From Roseateles_B sp041912595 (GTDB lineage: Bacteria; Pseudomonadota; Gammaproteobacteria; Burkholderiales; Burkholderiaceae_C): 64,000 nt of DNA. The notes beneath the pieces were generated by a model. That model did not search any database and was not told where the DNA came from. It saw nothing but the letters and a program-made list of their open reading frames with translations. This document shows, in pieces, positions 45,044 to 53,344 of the stretch. Location of the stretch: contig JAYRMR010000021.1 of assembly GCA_041912595.1 (NCBI GenBank), positions 1 to 64,000 of the forward strand, given 5' to 3'. A program made the translations under genes and the position numbers. Position 1 is the first letter of the stretch, and every line of letters starts with the position of its first letter.

Positions 45044-45695
45044 GCCCCCCCCCTACTGGCTTCGCCAGCCCCCCCAGGGGGGCGAGGGCGGCTGCCCGGC
45101 GGAGCCGGATCAGCGCCCTCCGTGCGGGGCGAAAAGGCCCGGCTGCTGCGCAGCGGGTCTTTTCATTTTGTGGTGAGCACTTTGCGCTTTGGCGCTGGGC
45201 GTGGGCGCCCGGCTGCTGCGCAGCGGGCCTTCTCTTTCTGGAGGGGACTTTGCGTTTAGGCGTTGGGCGTGGGGCCCTGCTGATGTGCAACGTGTTTTCC
45301 CGCCCGTCAGCACGAGCTGTGTTGATTGACGCCGGACTCAGTGATTCGCCCGGCCTCGGCCCCGCCCGCAGCTGGGCGCCTTGTGGGGTGCCGAGGAGCG
45401 GAGCGGGCCGGAGCAGCGCGCGCAGCGCGCATCGTCCTCTGACTGGGCGCGTTTGTTCGAGCGCAATGAGCGGAGCGAATGGAGCGAGTTACGCGCCCGC
45501 TCTGGACCGTGAGCACCGCAGGGGAGCCGGTCCGCAGGGCCGGCCGCCCCACACGAAGCCCGGCTGCGGGCGGGGCCGAGGCCGGGCCGCGCCAGTCGAC
45601 GCATCGGGCGCATTTGCCCGGAGCGAGTGACGCGCCCGCTCCGGACCGTGAGCACCGCAAGGGAGCCGGTCCGCGGGGCCGGCCGTCGCGGGAAA
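45044..45695. repeat. intergenic repeat mosaic (direct and inverted repeats)
   Basis: A 650-base non-coding stretch made largely of repeats. A short hairpin (CTGGC/GCCAG, 45055-45067) and a C6-A-G6 palindrome open it. Tandem units of 70 and 68 bases start at 45138 and 45208 with the shared block CCCGGCTGCTGCGCAGCGGG, and a degenerate third begins near 45274. A 66-base direct repeat occurs at 45481-45546 and 45620-45685 (62 of 66 identical by hand). A 39-base inverted repeat pairs 45349-45387 with 45547-45585. Open frames crossing it are artefacts of G+C content. No transposase is present. Confidence 0.85.
45132..45163 (+). terminator. terminator-like hairpin downstream of the large oxidoreductase
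   Basis: AAAAGGCCCG (45132-45141) pairs with CGGGTCTTTT (45154-45163) with one G-T pair, around a loop that itself contains GCTGCTGCGCAGC. The A- and T-rich outer parts make it potentially bidirectional. It lies in the first copy of the 70-base repeat. Confidence 0.7.
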
Positions 45696-46691
45696 CTACT
45701 CCGCCGTGATCTTCCGGGACTTGATGAGCGCGTGCCAGAACTCGGTCTCGCGCTGGATGTGCTTCGCCAGCGCGGCGCCGTCGCTGGGGGCGACTTCAAG
45801 GCCGAAGTCCTCGAGCCGGGTCTTCAGCTCCGGCACGGCCAGCGCCTTCTGGAGCTCGGTACCCAGGCGCTGGATGACGGGCTCGGGCGTGCCCTTGGGC
45901 ACGAAGAGCCCCTGCCAGGCGGACAGCTCGACGTCCTGGATGCCCAGCTCGGCAAAGGTCGGCACATCCGGCAGCGTCGCGACGCGCCTGGCGGACAGCA
46001 CGGCCAGCGGCCTGAGCTTGCCGCTGCGGAAGTGGGGCAGGGCGGCGGCGGTGTCCAGCACGCCCATGGGCACGACGCCCGCCAGCATGTCCTGCGTGGC
46101 AAAGGCGGTGCCTCGGTAGGGCACGTGGACGATGAAGCTGCCGGTGCGCTCCTTGATCAGCTCCATCGCGAGGTGATGCGGGCTGCCGATGCCCGGCGAG
46201 GCGTAGCTGAACTTGCCGGGGTTCTTCTTCACCAGCGCCAGCCACTGCGCGGCACTCGTGATGCCGGACTGCGCATTGACGCTCAGCACCAGCGGGAAGC
46301 GGGCCATGAAGCCCACGGGCACGAAGTCGCTGACGGCATAGGGCAGCTTGCGGAAGAGGGCGCCGTTGAAGACCATCACGCCGTTGTCGCCGCTCAGCAG
46401 GGTGTAGCCGTCGGCGGGGGACTTGGCCGCGTTGTCGGTGCCGATCTGGCCGGCCGCGCCCGGGCGGTTGTCGATGACCAGGGTCTGGCCCAGCTGCTTG
46501 CCCAGCTGCGGCGCCAGCTGGCGGGCGAGGAAGTCGGAACCGCCGCCGGCCGGGTAGGCCACGACCCAGCGGATCGGCTTGGTCGGCCAGGTGTCAGCCT
46601 GTGCGGACGGCGCGAGGAGGGGCAGGCTGGCAAGCCCGGCGAACAGCGTCAGGACCTGACGGCGCAGGGGCGAAGGGCAAGGCGTCGGCAT
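45696..46691 (-). CDS. Bug-family (TctC-like) periplasmic solute-binding protein
   Basis: A 331-residue exported binding protein with a signal peptide (VLTLFAGLASLPLLAPSAQA) and the Bug fold (WPTKPIRWVVAYPAGGGSDF, VIDNRPGAAGQIGTD, HVPYRGTAFATQDMLAG, LPDVPTFAELG). Bug proteins bind carboxylates or amides for tripartite tricarboxylate transporters. No TctA/TctB membrane genes are adjacent, so this is one of the orphan Bug receptors abundant in Burkholderiales. Ligand unknown. Confidence 0.93.
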   Translation of the reverse strand: MPTPCPSPLRRQVLTLFAGLASLPLLAPSAQADTWPTKPIRWVVAYPAGGGSDFLARQLAPQLGKQLGQTLVIDNRPGAAGQIGTDNAAKSPADGYTLLSGDNGVMVFNGALFRKLPYAVSDFVPVGFMARFPLVLSVNAQSGITSAAQWLALVKKNPGKFSYASPGIGSPHHLAMELIKERTGSFIVHVPYRGTAFATQDMLAGVVPMGVLDTAAALPHFRSGKLRPLAVLSARRVATLPDVPTFAELGIQDVELSAWQGLFVPKGTPEPVIQRLGTELQKALAVPELKTRLEDFGLEVAPSDGAALAKHIQRETEFWHALIKSRKITAE

Positions 46692-46825
46692 GGGGTCTCC
46701 GTGGAATGGCTTTTCTGGTGCCGGATTCTGGCCCAGCCCGGGCGAGGATGGCGCCCCGTTCGGTCCGTCACCACCGCCCCGGCGCTGGGTGATACTGCCC
46801 GGATTCCCGCTTCCGAGTTGTCGCC

Positions 46826-47278
46826 ATGAGCGCCCAAGCCCCGTTGTCAGACTGCCCCCTGTGCCATGAGGCCGGCGGGCACCTCGTGTTCCAGGCGCCG
46901 CAATGGCGGCTCATCCGCGCCGACGAGCCCAACTTCCCGGCCTTCTACCGCCTCATCTGGCAGGCCCACGTGGCCGAGTTCAGCGACCTCCCGCCGGCGC
47001 AGCGCCAGGCCTGCATGGAGGCCGTCTGCATGGTGGAGCAGGGGCTGCGCGAGGCGCTGCAGCCCACCAAGATCAATGTGGCCAGCCTGGGCAATGTGGT
47101 GCCGCACCTGCACTGGCACGTCATCGCCCGGTTCGACTGGGACAGCCATTTCCCCAACCCGGTCTGGGGTCAGGCCGTGCGACAGCTGCCCACGCCGGCC
47201 GTGCAGCGCCTGGCGATGCCTCTTGCTGAGCTGGACCGGCGCCTGGCGCAAGGCCTGCAGGCCTTGCTGACGGACTGA
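46826..47278 (+). CDS. HIT-family protein
   Basis: A 150-residue histidine-triad protein, a nucleotidyl hydrolase or transferase. The triad is HLHWHVI in NVVPHLHWHVIARFDWD. A CPLCHE pair of cysteines near the N-terminus may bind metal. It is divergent from the Bug gene. It precedes the DUF971 and ubiE genes after a 440-base gap. Substrate unknown. Confidence 0.92.
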   Translation: MSAQAPLSDCPLCHEAGGHLVFQAPQWRLIRADEPNFPAFYRLIWQAHVAEFSDLPPAQRQACMEAVCMVEQGLREALQPTKINVASLGNVVPHLHWHVIARFDWDSHFPNPVWGQAVRQLPTPAVQRLAMPLAELDRRLAQGLQALLTD

Positions 47279-47563
47279 CGAGCCCGCGCCGCCTGCCTGC
47301 CATCGCCGGCGAACGTGCGCGCCTGTCACGAGTTGCAGCGGGGGCCGTCGGGGCTGGATTGACGACAGGCCCGATGGCACGGGGCATCCAGGGGGTCAGG
47401 CCTTGCCTTTTCCATGTGCGACCTGCTTGCATCTGCATACAAGTCACGCCCTGTCAGAGCTAACGTCTGCAAGGTCTTACAGCTTGCCGCAACCCCTCCG
47501 AAGGGCGATGCTTCGCTTGCAAGTCAGCGCCTATCGGCGCAGGCCTGCGGATCCCTCCTCTTC

Positions 47564-47591
47564 GGCCCCGCTCGCGCGGGGCCCTTTTTTT
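47564..47591 (+). terminator. strong rho-independent terminator upstream of the DUF971 gene
   Basis: GGCCCCG (47564-47570) pairs with CGGGGCC (47577-47583) around a six-base loop, followed by CTTTTTTT. It ends either a long HIT transcript or an unannotated small RNA. Confidence 0.92.
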
Positions 47592-47656
47592 GTGGATCGC
47601 CACCGGCTTCCCCGGCGCGCCGCGCGGCCGCCCCCAGCCCTGCCGCCGGCCGGGCT

Positions 47657-47687
47657 TTGCACCGCCGGCAGGGCCAGCCGCTACACT
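47657..47687 (+). promoter_or_regulatory. candidate promoter for DUF971-ubiE
   Basis: TTGCAC (47657-47662) and TACACT (47682-47687) are separated by 19 bases, slightly long for a sigma-70 promoter. The -10 context CGCTACACTGG is common in this group. It lies 30 bases before the DUF971 start and after the terminator, so a new transcript here is expected. Confidence 0.45.
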
Positions 47688-47718
47688 GGAGCCCCCCAGG
47701 ACCGACCCCCTTCCTCCC

Positions 47719-48132
47719 ATGGCTGGCCTCAGCGCAGCAAGCCCCCTGCCCACCGAACTCACCGTGCACCAGCAGTCCCGCCGGCTGGAGATCGCCTTCG
47801 ATGACGGCGCCCGCTTCTCCATCCCCTTCGAGCTGATGCGCGTGCTCAGCCCTTCGGCGGAGGTCAAGGGTCATGGGCCGGGCCAGGAAGTGCTGCAGAC
47901 GGGCAAGCGCGAGGTGCTGATCGAGGCCCTGAGCCCCGTCGGCCACTACGCCGTGCAGCCGCGCTTCTCCGACGGCCACGACAGCGGCCTGTACACCTGG
48001 GACTACCTCTACGAGCTGGGCCTGCGCCAGGACGAGCTCTGGGCCGAGCACCTGGCCCGCCTGGCCGCCGCCGGCCTGGACCGCGATGCGCCGATGGCCC
48101 CCAAGGGCGGCAGCCATTGCGCCAGCCACTGA
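47719..48132 (+). CDS. DUF971 domain-containing protein
   Basis: A 137-residue protein consisting of a DUF971 domain, related to the N-terminal domain of gamma-butyrobetaine hydroxylases (TELTVHQQSRRLEIAFDDG, FELMRVLSPSAEV, FSDGHDSGLYTWDYLYEL). It may bind zinc or iron-sulphur. ATG 47719 is used because the sequence upstream overlaps the promoter and terminator. The DUF971-ubiE pairing is conserved in Burkholderiales. Confidence 0.88.
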   Translation: MAGLSAASPLPTELTVHQQSRRLEIAFDDGARFSIPFELMRVLSPSAEVKGHGPGQEVLQTGKREVLIEALSPVGHYAVQPRFSDGHDSGLYTWDYLYELGLRQDELWAEHLARLAAAGLDRDAPMAPKGGSHCASH

Positions 48133-48175
48133 GCACCGTCGCTCCACCCCGACCCCTGCATTGATCGAGACCCCC

Positions 48176-48907
48176 ATGAGCAGCACCCATTTCGGCTTCC
48201 AGACCGTTGACGAGCAGGAGAAGGCCGGCCGCGTGCGCGGCGTCTTCGACTCGGTGGCGTCCCGCTACGACATCATGAACGACCTGATGTCCATGGGCCT
48301 GCACCGCGCCTGGAAGGCCTACACCGTGGCCGTCGCCAATCTCAAGGAAGGCGATCGCGTGCTGGACATCGCCGGGGGCACGGGCGATCTGTCCCGGGCC
48401 TTTGCGCGCCACGTGGGCAGCACCGGCATGGTCGTGCACACCGACATCAACGAGGCGATGCTGCGCACCGGTCGCGACCGCCTCCTGAACGAGGGCCTGG
48501 TCCTGCCGACCAACCTCTGCGACGCCGAGAAGCTGCCCTACAAGGACGCCAGCTTCGACCTCGTCAGCGTGGCCTTCGGCCTGCGCAACATGACGCACAA
48601 GGACCAGGCGCTGGCCGAGATGTGCCGCGTGCTCAAGCCGGGCGGCCGCCTGCTGGTGCTGGAGTTCTCGAAGGTGGCGGCGCCGCTGCAGAAGCCTTAC
48701 GACTGGTACAGCTTCAAGATCCTGCCCCGCCTGGGCCAGATGATCGCCGGGGACGCCGAGAGCTACCGCTACCTGGCCGAGTCCATCCGCATGCACCCGG
48801 GTCAGGCCGAGCTCAAGGCCCTGATGAAGCAGGCCGGCTTCGGCCACGTGGACGTGCACAACCTCAGCGGCGGCGTGGTGGCGCTGCACGTCGGCATCCG
48901 CTGCTGA
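48176..48907 (+). CDS. ubiE: ubiquinone/menaquinone C-methyltransferase UbiE
   Basis: A 243-residue SAM-dependent methyltransferase for C-methylation in ubiquinone synthesis. Motifs: VASRYDIMNDLMSMGLHRAW, SAM-binding DIAGGTGDLSRAF, and KPGGRLLVLEFSKV. The family end GGVVALHVGIR is complete. It lies 43 bases after the DUF971 gene. It is the last housekeeping gene before the exopolysaccharide operon. Confidence 0.97.
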   Translation: MSSTHFGFQTVDEQEKAGRVRGVFDSVASRYDIMNDLMSMGLHRAWKAYTVAVANLKEGDRVLDIAGGTGDLSRAFARHVGSTGMVVHTDINEAMLRTGRDRLLNEGLVLPTNLCDAEKLPYKDASFDLVSVAFGLRNMTHKDQALAEMCRVLKPGGRLLVLEFSKVAAPLQKPYDWYSFKILPRLGQMIAGDAESYRYLAESIRMHPGQAELKALMKQAGFGHVDVHNLSGGVVALHVGIRC

Positions 48908-49148
48908 TGCCGGCCTGATGCCGGTCGCGAAGTCGCGAAATATCGGCAGTTCTGCCGTGCGCCAGGGGGCCTGAACTGCCCGGCGGCGGCGCCCAGCCTC
49001 GTTACACTCGCCCGGTACACGCCGGGCCGCCCCAGGGCGGAGCCGGGCATGCCCGCGCGGCTGCCGTCGGATCTGCGGTGTCGGGTGCAGGCGCCCGGCC
49101 CCATCGGTCGGGCGGTGCGCGCATGGGTGCAGCAAGGTTTGGAGCGCT

Positions 49149-50159
49149 ATGAAATCGACGAAGCAACGGGTCTCCCCCCTCCGCCTGACGCGGACCGCCA
49201 TCACGGCCGTGGCTCTGGCCGCCCTGCTGGCGGCCTGTGGCGGCAAGGAGGACGGCGTGACGCAGGCCGCCGCCAAGGTCAACAAGGAAGAGATCACCGT
49301 CCACCAGATCAACCAGCAGCTGCAGCGCCAGCCGGGCCTGACGGCCAAGCTGGGGGAGAAGCAGGCCGAAGCGCTCTCGCGCCAGGTGCTGGAGCGCCTG
49401 ATCGACCAGGAGCTTTCGGTGCAGCAGGCGCAGTCGCTGAAGCTGGACCGGGACCCGCGCGTCGTGCAGCAGATCGAGCTGGCCAAGCGCGAGATCCTGG
49501 CGCGGGCCTATGCCGAGCGCATCGGAGACTCCGTCAGCAAGCCCGGCGCCGACGAGATCGCCAAGTTTTACAACGAGAAGCCGGCGCTGTTCAAGGAACG
49601 CCGGGTCTACAGCCTCCAGGAAATGAGCATCGAGGCCACGCCCGAGCAGTTCGAGAGCCTGCGCCAGCACCTGCAGGGCGCTCGCAGCCTCGGCGAGTTC
49701 GCGGAGTACCTCAAGAGTGCCGGCGTGCGCTTCAACGTGAACGAGGCGGTCCGCCCGGCGGAGCAGCTGCCGATGAACAGCCTCGACACCATCTCCCGCA
49801 TGAAGGATGGCGACACGGCCGTGCAGGTCACGCCGACCGGGCTGCAGCTGCTGCACCTGGCCAGCTCGCGCGCCAACCCGGTGGACGAGGCCACCGCGCG
49901 CCCGGCCGTGGAGGCCTTCCTGAGCAACCAGCGCAAGGCCGAGGCCATCCAGAAGGACCTGAAGGCCCTGCGCCAGACCGCCCGGATCGAGTACCTGGGC
50001 AAGTTCGCCGGCCAGCCGGCCGATCCGGCGTCTGCGCCGGCGTCCGTCGTGACGGGGGCCTCGGCGGCCAATGCGGCGGCGTCGGTGCCGGCAGGCGAAG
50101 CGGCCTCGGCGCCGGCCGTGCCGGCCAGTGACGTCGCCAAGAGCCTGGGGCTGAAATGA
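49149..50159 (+). CDS. epsD: EpsD-family lipoprotein (SurA/parvulin-like chaperone of EPS export)
   Basis: A 336-residue lipoprotein with lipobox LAAC (Cys30). The body is a SurA N-domain-like helical region (KVNKEEITVHQINQQLQ, VLERLIDQELSVQQAQ) followed by a parvulin-like part, as in EpsD-family peptidyl-prolyl isomerases of XrtB exosortase loci. The C-terminus is Ala/Ser/Pro-rich. It opens the exopolysaccharide operon, and its stop overlaps epsE by four bases. No separate promoter was identified with confidence; a TACACT near 49005 is possible. Confidence 0.9.
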   Translation: MKSTKQRVSPLRLTRTAITAVALAALLAACGGKEDGVTQAAAKVNKEEITVHQINQQLQRQPGLTAKLGEKQAEALSRQVLERLIDQELSVQQAQSLKLDRDPRVVQQIELAKREILARAYAERIGDSVSKPGADEIAKFYNEKPALFKERRVYSLQEMSIEATPEQFESLRQHLQGARSLGEFAEYLKSAGVRFNVNEAVRPAEQLPMNSLDTISRMKDGDTAVQVTPTGLQLLHLASSRANPVDEATARPAVEAFLSNQRKAEAIQKDLKALRQTARIEYLGKFAGQPADPASAPASVVTGASAANAAASVPAGEAASAPAVPASDVAKSLGLK

Positions 50160-51022
50160 GGCGGGCCCTGCTGCAGGCCGGCGCCCTGATCCTCGCGAGC
50201 GTCGCCGCCACCGTCACGCTGGCGCAGGCGCCCGTCCCGGGGGGCGGCGCCCCAGCTTCCGCCACTTCGTCCACCACTTCGGCCACGCCTTCTGCGCCTG
50301 AATACCGGCTCGCGGCGGGCGATGCCATCCGCATCAACGTCTACCAGAACCCGGACCTCACGCTCGAGACACGCGTCTCCGAGAGCGGCTCGCTGTCCTA
50401 CCCGCTGCTGGGGAGCGTCAAGCTCGGCGGCCTGAGCCTGAGCCAGGCGGAGCAGCTGATCGCCGATGGCCTGCGCAACGGCAACTTCGTCAAGCAGCCC
50501 ACCGTGACCATCGTGGTGCTGCAGGTGCGCGGCAACCAGGCCAGCGTGCTGGGCATGGTCAACCGCCCCGGTCGCTACCCGCTCGAGATGGGCGACACCC
50601 GGCTGTCCGACCTGCTGGCGGCGGCCGGCGGCGTCGCGCTGGCGGGTTCCGACCTCATCGTGCTGAGCGGCCGGCGCCAGGGCAAGCCCTACCGCCTCGA
50701 GATCGACCTGCCGAGCCTGTTCGCGACCCAGGGCCGCGAGCAGGACGTGATCGTTCAGAACGGCGACGTGCTGTGGGTCGACCGTGCGCCCATGGTCTAC
50801 ATCTACGGCGAGGTCAACCGGCCCGGCTCGATGCGCCTGGAGCGTGGCATGACGCTCATGCAGATGCTGGCGGCCGGCGGCGGCACGACCCAGCGCGGCA
50901 CGCAGAAGGGCATCACGGTGCACCGCCGCCTGCCCGACGGCAAGATCCAGATCCTGCGCCCCGACATGGATGAGTCGATGAAGGAAGGCGATGTGGTCTA
51001 TGTGCGCGAGAGCCTGTTCTGA
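50156..51022 (+). CDS. epsE: EpsE polysaccharide export protein (Wza/OPX-type)
   Basis: A 288-residue outer-membrane polysaccharide export protein. After the signal peptide (LILASVAATVTLAQA) come a Poly_export domain (EYRLAAGDAIRINVYQNPDL) and SLBB domains (VLGMVNRPGRYPLEMG; YIYGEVNRPGSMRLERG). Unlike E. coli Wza there is no lipobox cysteine. It is short and lacks the extra C-terminal membrane helix of full Wza, as usual for EpsE of this locus type. Confidence 0.93.
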   Translation: MRRALLQAGALILASVAATVTLAQAPVPGGGAPASATSSTTSATPSAPEYRLAAGDAIRINVYQNPDLTLETRVSESGSLSYPLLGSVKLGGLSLSQAEQLIADGLRNGNFVKQPTVTIVVLQVRGNQASVLGMVNRPGRYPLEMGDTRLSDLLAAAGGVALAGSDLIVLSGRRQGKPYRLEIDLPSLFATQGREQDVIVQNGDVLWVDRAPMVYIYGEVNRPGSMRLERGMTLMQMLAAGGGTTQRGTQKGITVHRRLPDGKIQILRPDMDESMKEGDVVYVRESLF

Positions 51023-51031
51023 GGACCGCCG

Positions 51032-52453
51032 GTGAACCTGTCCCAGCTGATCCCCATCCTCGCCGCGCGCTGGCGCACGGCTGCCCTCGTCTTCGCCGGC
51101 CTGCTCCTGGTGGTGGTGGTGGCCACGCTGGCGACGCCCCGGCGCTACACCGCGACGGCCTCCGTCGTGGCGGACGTCAAGCCCGATCCGGTCTCGGCGA
51201 TGTTCATGCAGAGCGCCGTGACGCCGGCCTACATCGCGACGCAGGTCGACGTGATCCGCAGTGAGCGCGTCGCCCAGCGCGTGGTGCGCAATTCCGGCCT
51301 GGCGGACGACCCCAGCGTCCGGGCCAAGTGGCTCGACGCCACCCGCGGCGAGGGCAAGATCGACACCTGGCTCGCGGACTCCCTGCGGCCGGGGCTGGAG
51401 GTCAAGCCGTCTGCGCAGTCCAGCATCATCGAGGTGTCGTACAAGGCGCCCGACCCGCGCATCGCGGCCAATATGGCCAATGCCTTCGTGCAGGCCTACA
51501 TCGAGGTCACGCTGGACCTCAAGGTGGACCCCGCGCGCCAGTACCGCAGCTTCTTCGACACCCGCGCCAAGGAGGCGCGCGAGCGCCTGGAAGCCTCGCA
51601 GGCCAAGCTCTCCGCCTTCCAGAAGGAGAACGGCATCATCGCCACCGACGAGCGCCTGGACGTCGAGAACACCCGACTGAACGAGCTCTCCACGCAGCTG
51701 GTGACGCTGCAGGCCATCTCGGCCGAATCCACCAGCCGCCAGAACCAGGCCGTGACTTCCGGCGACCGTCTGCAGGAGGTCCTCGTCAACCCAGTGATCG
51801 GCGGGCTGAAGTCCGACCTCAGCCGGGCCGAGGCCAAGCTGCAGGAGCTCAATGCGCGCTACGGCGACAACCACCCGCAGGTGGTCGAGGCCCGCGCCAA
51901 CATCGCCGAGCTCAAGTCCCGCATCGAGACCGAGGTGAAGCGCGTGACCGGCGGCGTGGGTGTGGCCGCGTCCATCAACCGCCAGCGCGAGGCCGACGTG
52001 CGGGCCTCGCTGGAAGCCCAGCGCGGCAAGCTGCTGCGCCTCAAGGCCGTGCGCGACGAGGGCTCGGTGCTGCTGCGCGACGTCGAGAACGCCCAGCGGG
52101 CCTACGACGCCATCCAGACGCGGCTCACGCAGACCAATCTCGAGAGCCAGACCACGCTGTCCAACGTCAACATCCTCACGCAGGCGGAGGTGCCGCTGAA
52201 TCCGTCCTCGCCCAAGACCTACCTGAACCTGCTGATGGGCGTCTTCCTCGGCACGTTCGCCGGCCTGCTGGCCGCCGTGGCCCACGAGCTGCTGGACCGC
52301 CGCGTCCGCACGGCGCAGGACGTCGCCGCCTTCGCCGGGCTGCCGGTGCTGGTGGTGATCCCGGCGCGCGAGGCCCCGGGGCCGCGCCGCTGGTGGCAGC
52401 GCCGCGCCGGACGGCGTCCGGCCGCCGGCCGTGCGACGGGAGTGTCCGCATGA
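51032..52453 (+). CDS. epsF: EpsF chain-length determinant (Wzz/PCP-type)
   Basis: A 473-residue inner-membrane polysaccharide co-polymerase. One membrane helix lies near the N-terminus (TAALVFAGLLLVVVVATLA) and another near residue 410-430 (LMGVFLGTFAGLLAAVAHEL), with a large periplasmic coiled-coil between them. The start is GTG 51032, preceded by GAGGA. The cytoplasmic tail ends in a basic Arg-rich stretch. It works with EpsG to set polymer length. It overlaps epsG by four bases. Confidence 0.93.
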   Translation: MNLSQLIPILAARWRTAALVFAGLLLVVVVATLATPRRYTATASVVADVKPDPVSAMFMQSAVTPAYIATQVDVIRSERVAQRVVRNSGLADDPSVRAKWLDATRGEGKIDTWLADSLRPGLEVKPSAQSSIIEVSYKAPDPRIAANMANAFVQAYIEVTLDLKVDPARQYRSFFDTRAKEARERLEASQAKLSAFQKENGIIATDERLDVENTRLNELSTQLVTLQAISAESTSRQNQAVTSGDRLQEVLVNPVIGGLKSDLSRAEAKLQELNARYGDNHPQVVEARANIAELKSRIETEVKRVTGGVGVAASINRQREADVRASLEAQRGKLLRLKAVRDEGSVLLRDVENAQRAYDAIQTRLTQTNLESQTTLSNVNILTQAEVPLNPSSPKTYLNLLMGVFLGTFAGLLAAVAHELLDRRVRTAQDVAAFAGLPVLVVIPAREAPGPRRWWQRRAGRRPAAGRATGVSA

Positions 52454-53331
52454 ACGATCAGAACGTCGCGACTCCCGCCGGCCCGGCCCGCGAGCCGTCC
52501 ATCGGCGCGCTGATCAGCCAGACGCGCAACCTGAGCGCCGAGCAGGTCGAGCAGGTGCTGGCCTATCAGCGCGAGCACGGCCTGCGCTTCGGCGATGCCG
52601 CCGTGAAGCTGGGCTTCGCCAGCACCGACGACGTGCTGTTCGCGCTCGCCCAGCAGTTCCAGTACCCGCTGGCGCCCAGCGCCGGCCCGGCGCCGAGCCC
52701 CGAGCTCGTCACCCTGAGCCAGCCCTTCGGCGCGCAGGCCGAGGCCTTCCGCGCGGCCCGCAGCCAGCTCCTGATGCGCCTGCAGCAGGAAGGCCGTGAG
52801 CGCCGCGCCCTGGCGGTGGTCAGCCCCGAGGTCGGCGACGGCAAGAGCTTCTTCAGCGCCAACCTTGCCGTGGCGCTGGCCCAGCTGGGCGGGCGCACGC
52901 TGCTGATCGACGCGGATCTGCGCGGCCCGCGCCAGCACGAGCTCTTCCACCTCGAAGGCGAAGGCGGTCGCACGGGCCTGGCCGACATCCTCTCGGGACG
53001 CGCGGGGCAGGGCGTGATCCGCCAGGTCACGGGCGTGCCGAGCCTGTTCGTGCTGCCGGTGGGCACGCCGCCGCCGAACCCGCTGGAGCTCGTCGAGCGG
53101 CCCGCCTTCGGCCTGCTGCTGCGGGACCTGCTCGGGCGCTTCGACCATGTCCTGATCGACACCCCGGCCGCCGCCCTGGGCTCCGATGGCACCGTCATCG
53201 CCGCCCGCGCGGGCGCCGCCGTGGTGCTCGCGCGGCGCCATGCCTCGCGCCTGGCCTCGCTGCAGGCGCTGGTCGGGAGCTTTGACCACAGCCCGGCCGA
53301 GATCCTGGGCGTGATCCTCAACGAGCATTGA
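52450..53331 (+). CDS. epsG: EpsG tyrosine autokinase with an MshEN-like N-terminal domain
   Basis: A 293-residue BY-kinase partner of EpsF. The C-terminal part has Walker A in VGDGKSFFSANLAVALA, Walker A' LLIDADLRGPRQHELF and Walker B VLIDTPAA, as in Wzc-like kinases. The N-terminus (residues 17-69) contains two 24-residue repeats (17-40 starting SIGALIS and 46-69 starting RFGDAAVKLG), each ending in Gln and separated by exactly five residues. This matches the layout of the MshEN domain, which binds cyclic di-GMP in MshE. No tyrosine-rich tail is apparent. Confidence 0.93.
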   Translation: MNDQNVATPAGPAREPSIGALISQTRNLSAEQVEQVLAYQREHGLRFGDAAVKLGFASTDDVLFALAQQFQYPLAPSAGPAPSPELVTLSQPFGAQAEAFRAARSQLLMRLQQEGRERRALAVVSPEVGDGKSFFSANLAVALAQLGGRTLLIDADLRGPRQHELFHLEGEGGRTGLADILSGRAGQGVIRQVTGVPSLFVLPVGTPPPNPLELVERPAFGLLLRDLLGRFDHVLIDTPAAALGSDGTVIAARAGAAVVLARRHASRLASLQALVGSFDHSPAEILGVILNEH

Positions 53332-53344
53332 GAGGCGACGGCAC

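Larger units (their letters stand above)
47279..47718 (+). other. structured intergenic region with possible small RNA
   Basis: A 440-base stretch without a supported reading frame. It contains several complementary short stems (GCAAG/CTTGC at 47469-47490, CGCCTATCGGCG near 47529, CCCTCCGAAGGG near 47494) and ends in a strong terminator 285 bases after the HIT stop. The distance and structure would fit an independent small RNA of 100-180 bases, but no convincing promoter or known RNA family was recognised. Confidence 0.35.

Noticed and set aside
45044..45695. Insertion sequence or decayed transposon in the repeat mosaic
   Set aside because: No transposase frame, no terminal inverted repeats with target duplication and no similarity to a known element were seen.
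47369..47560. 6S RNA (ssrS) at the HIT-DUF971 gap
   Set aside because: Some wording is similar to the 3' arm of 6S RNA, but a roughly 180-base closing stem and central bubble could not be built. It is kept only as an unnamed small-RNA candidate.
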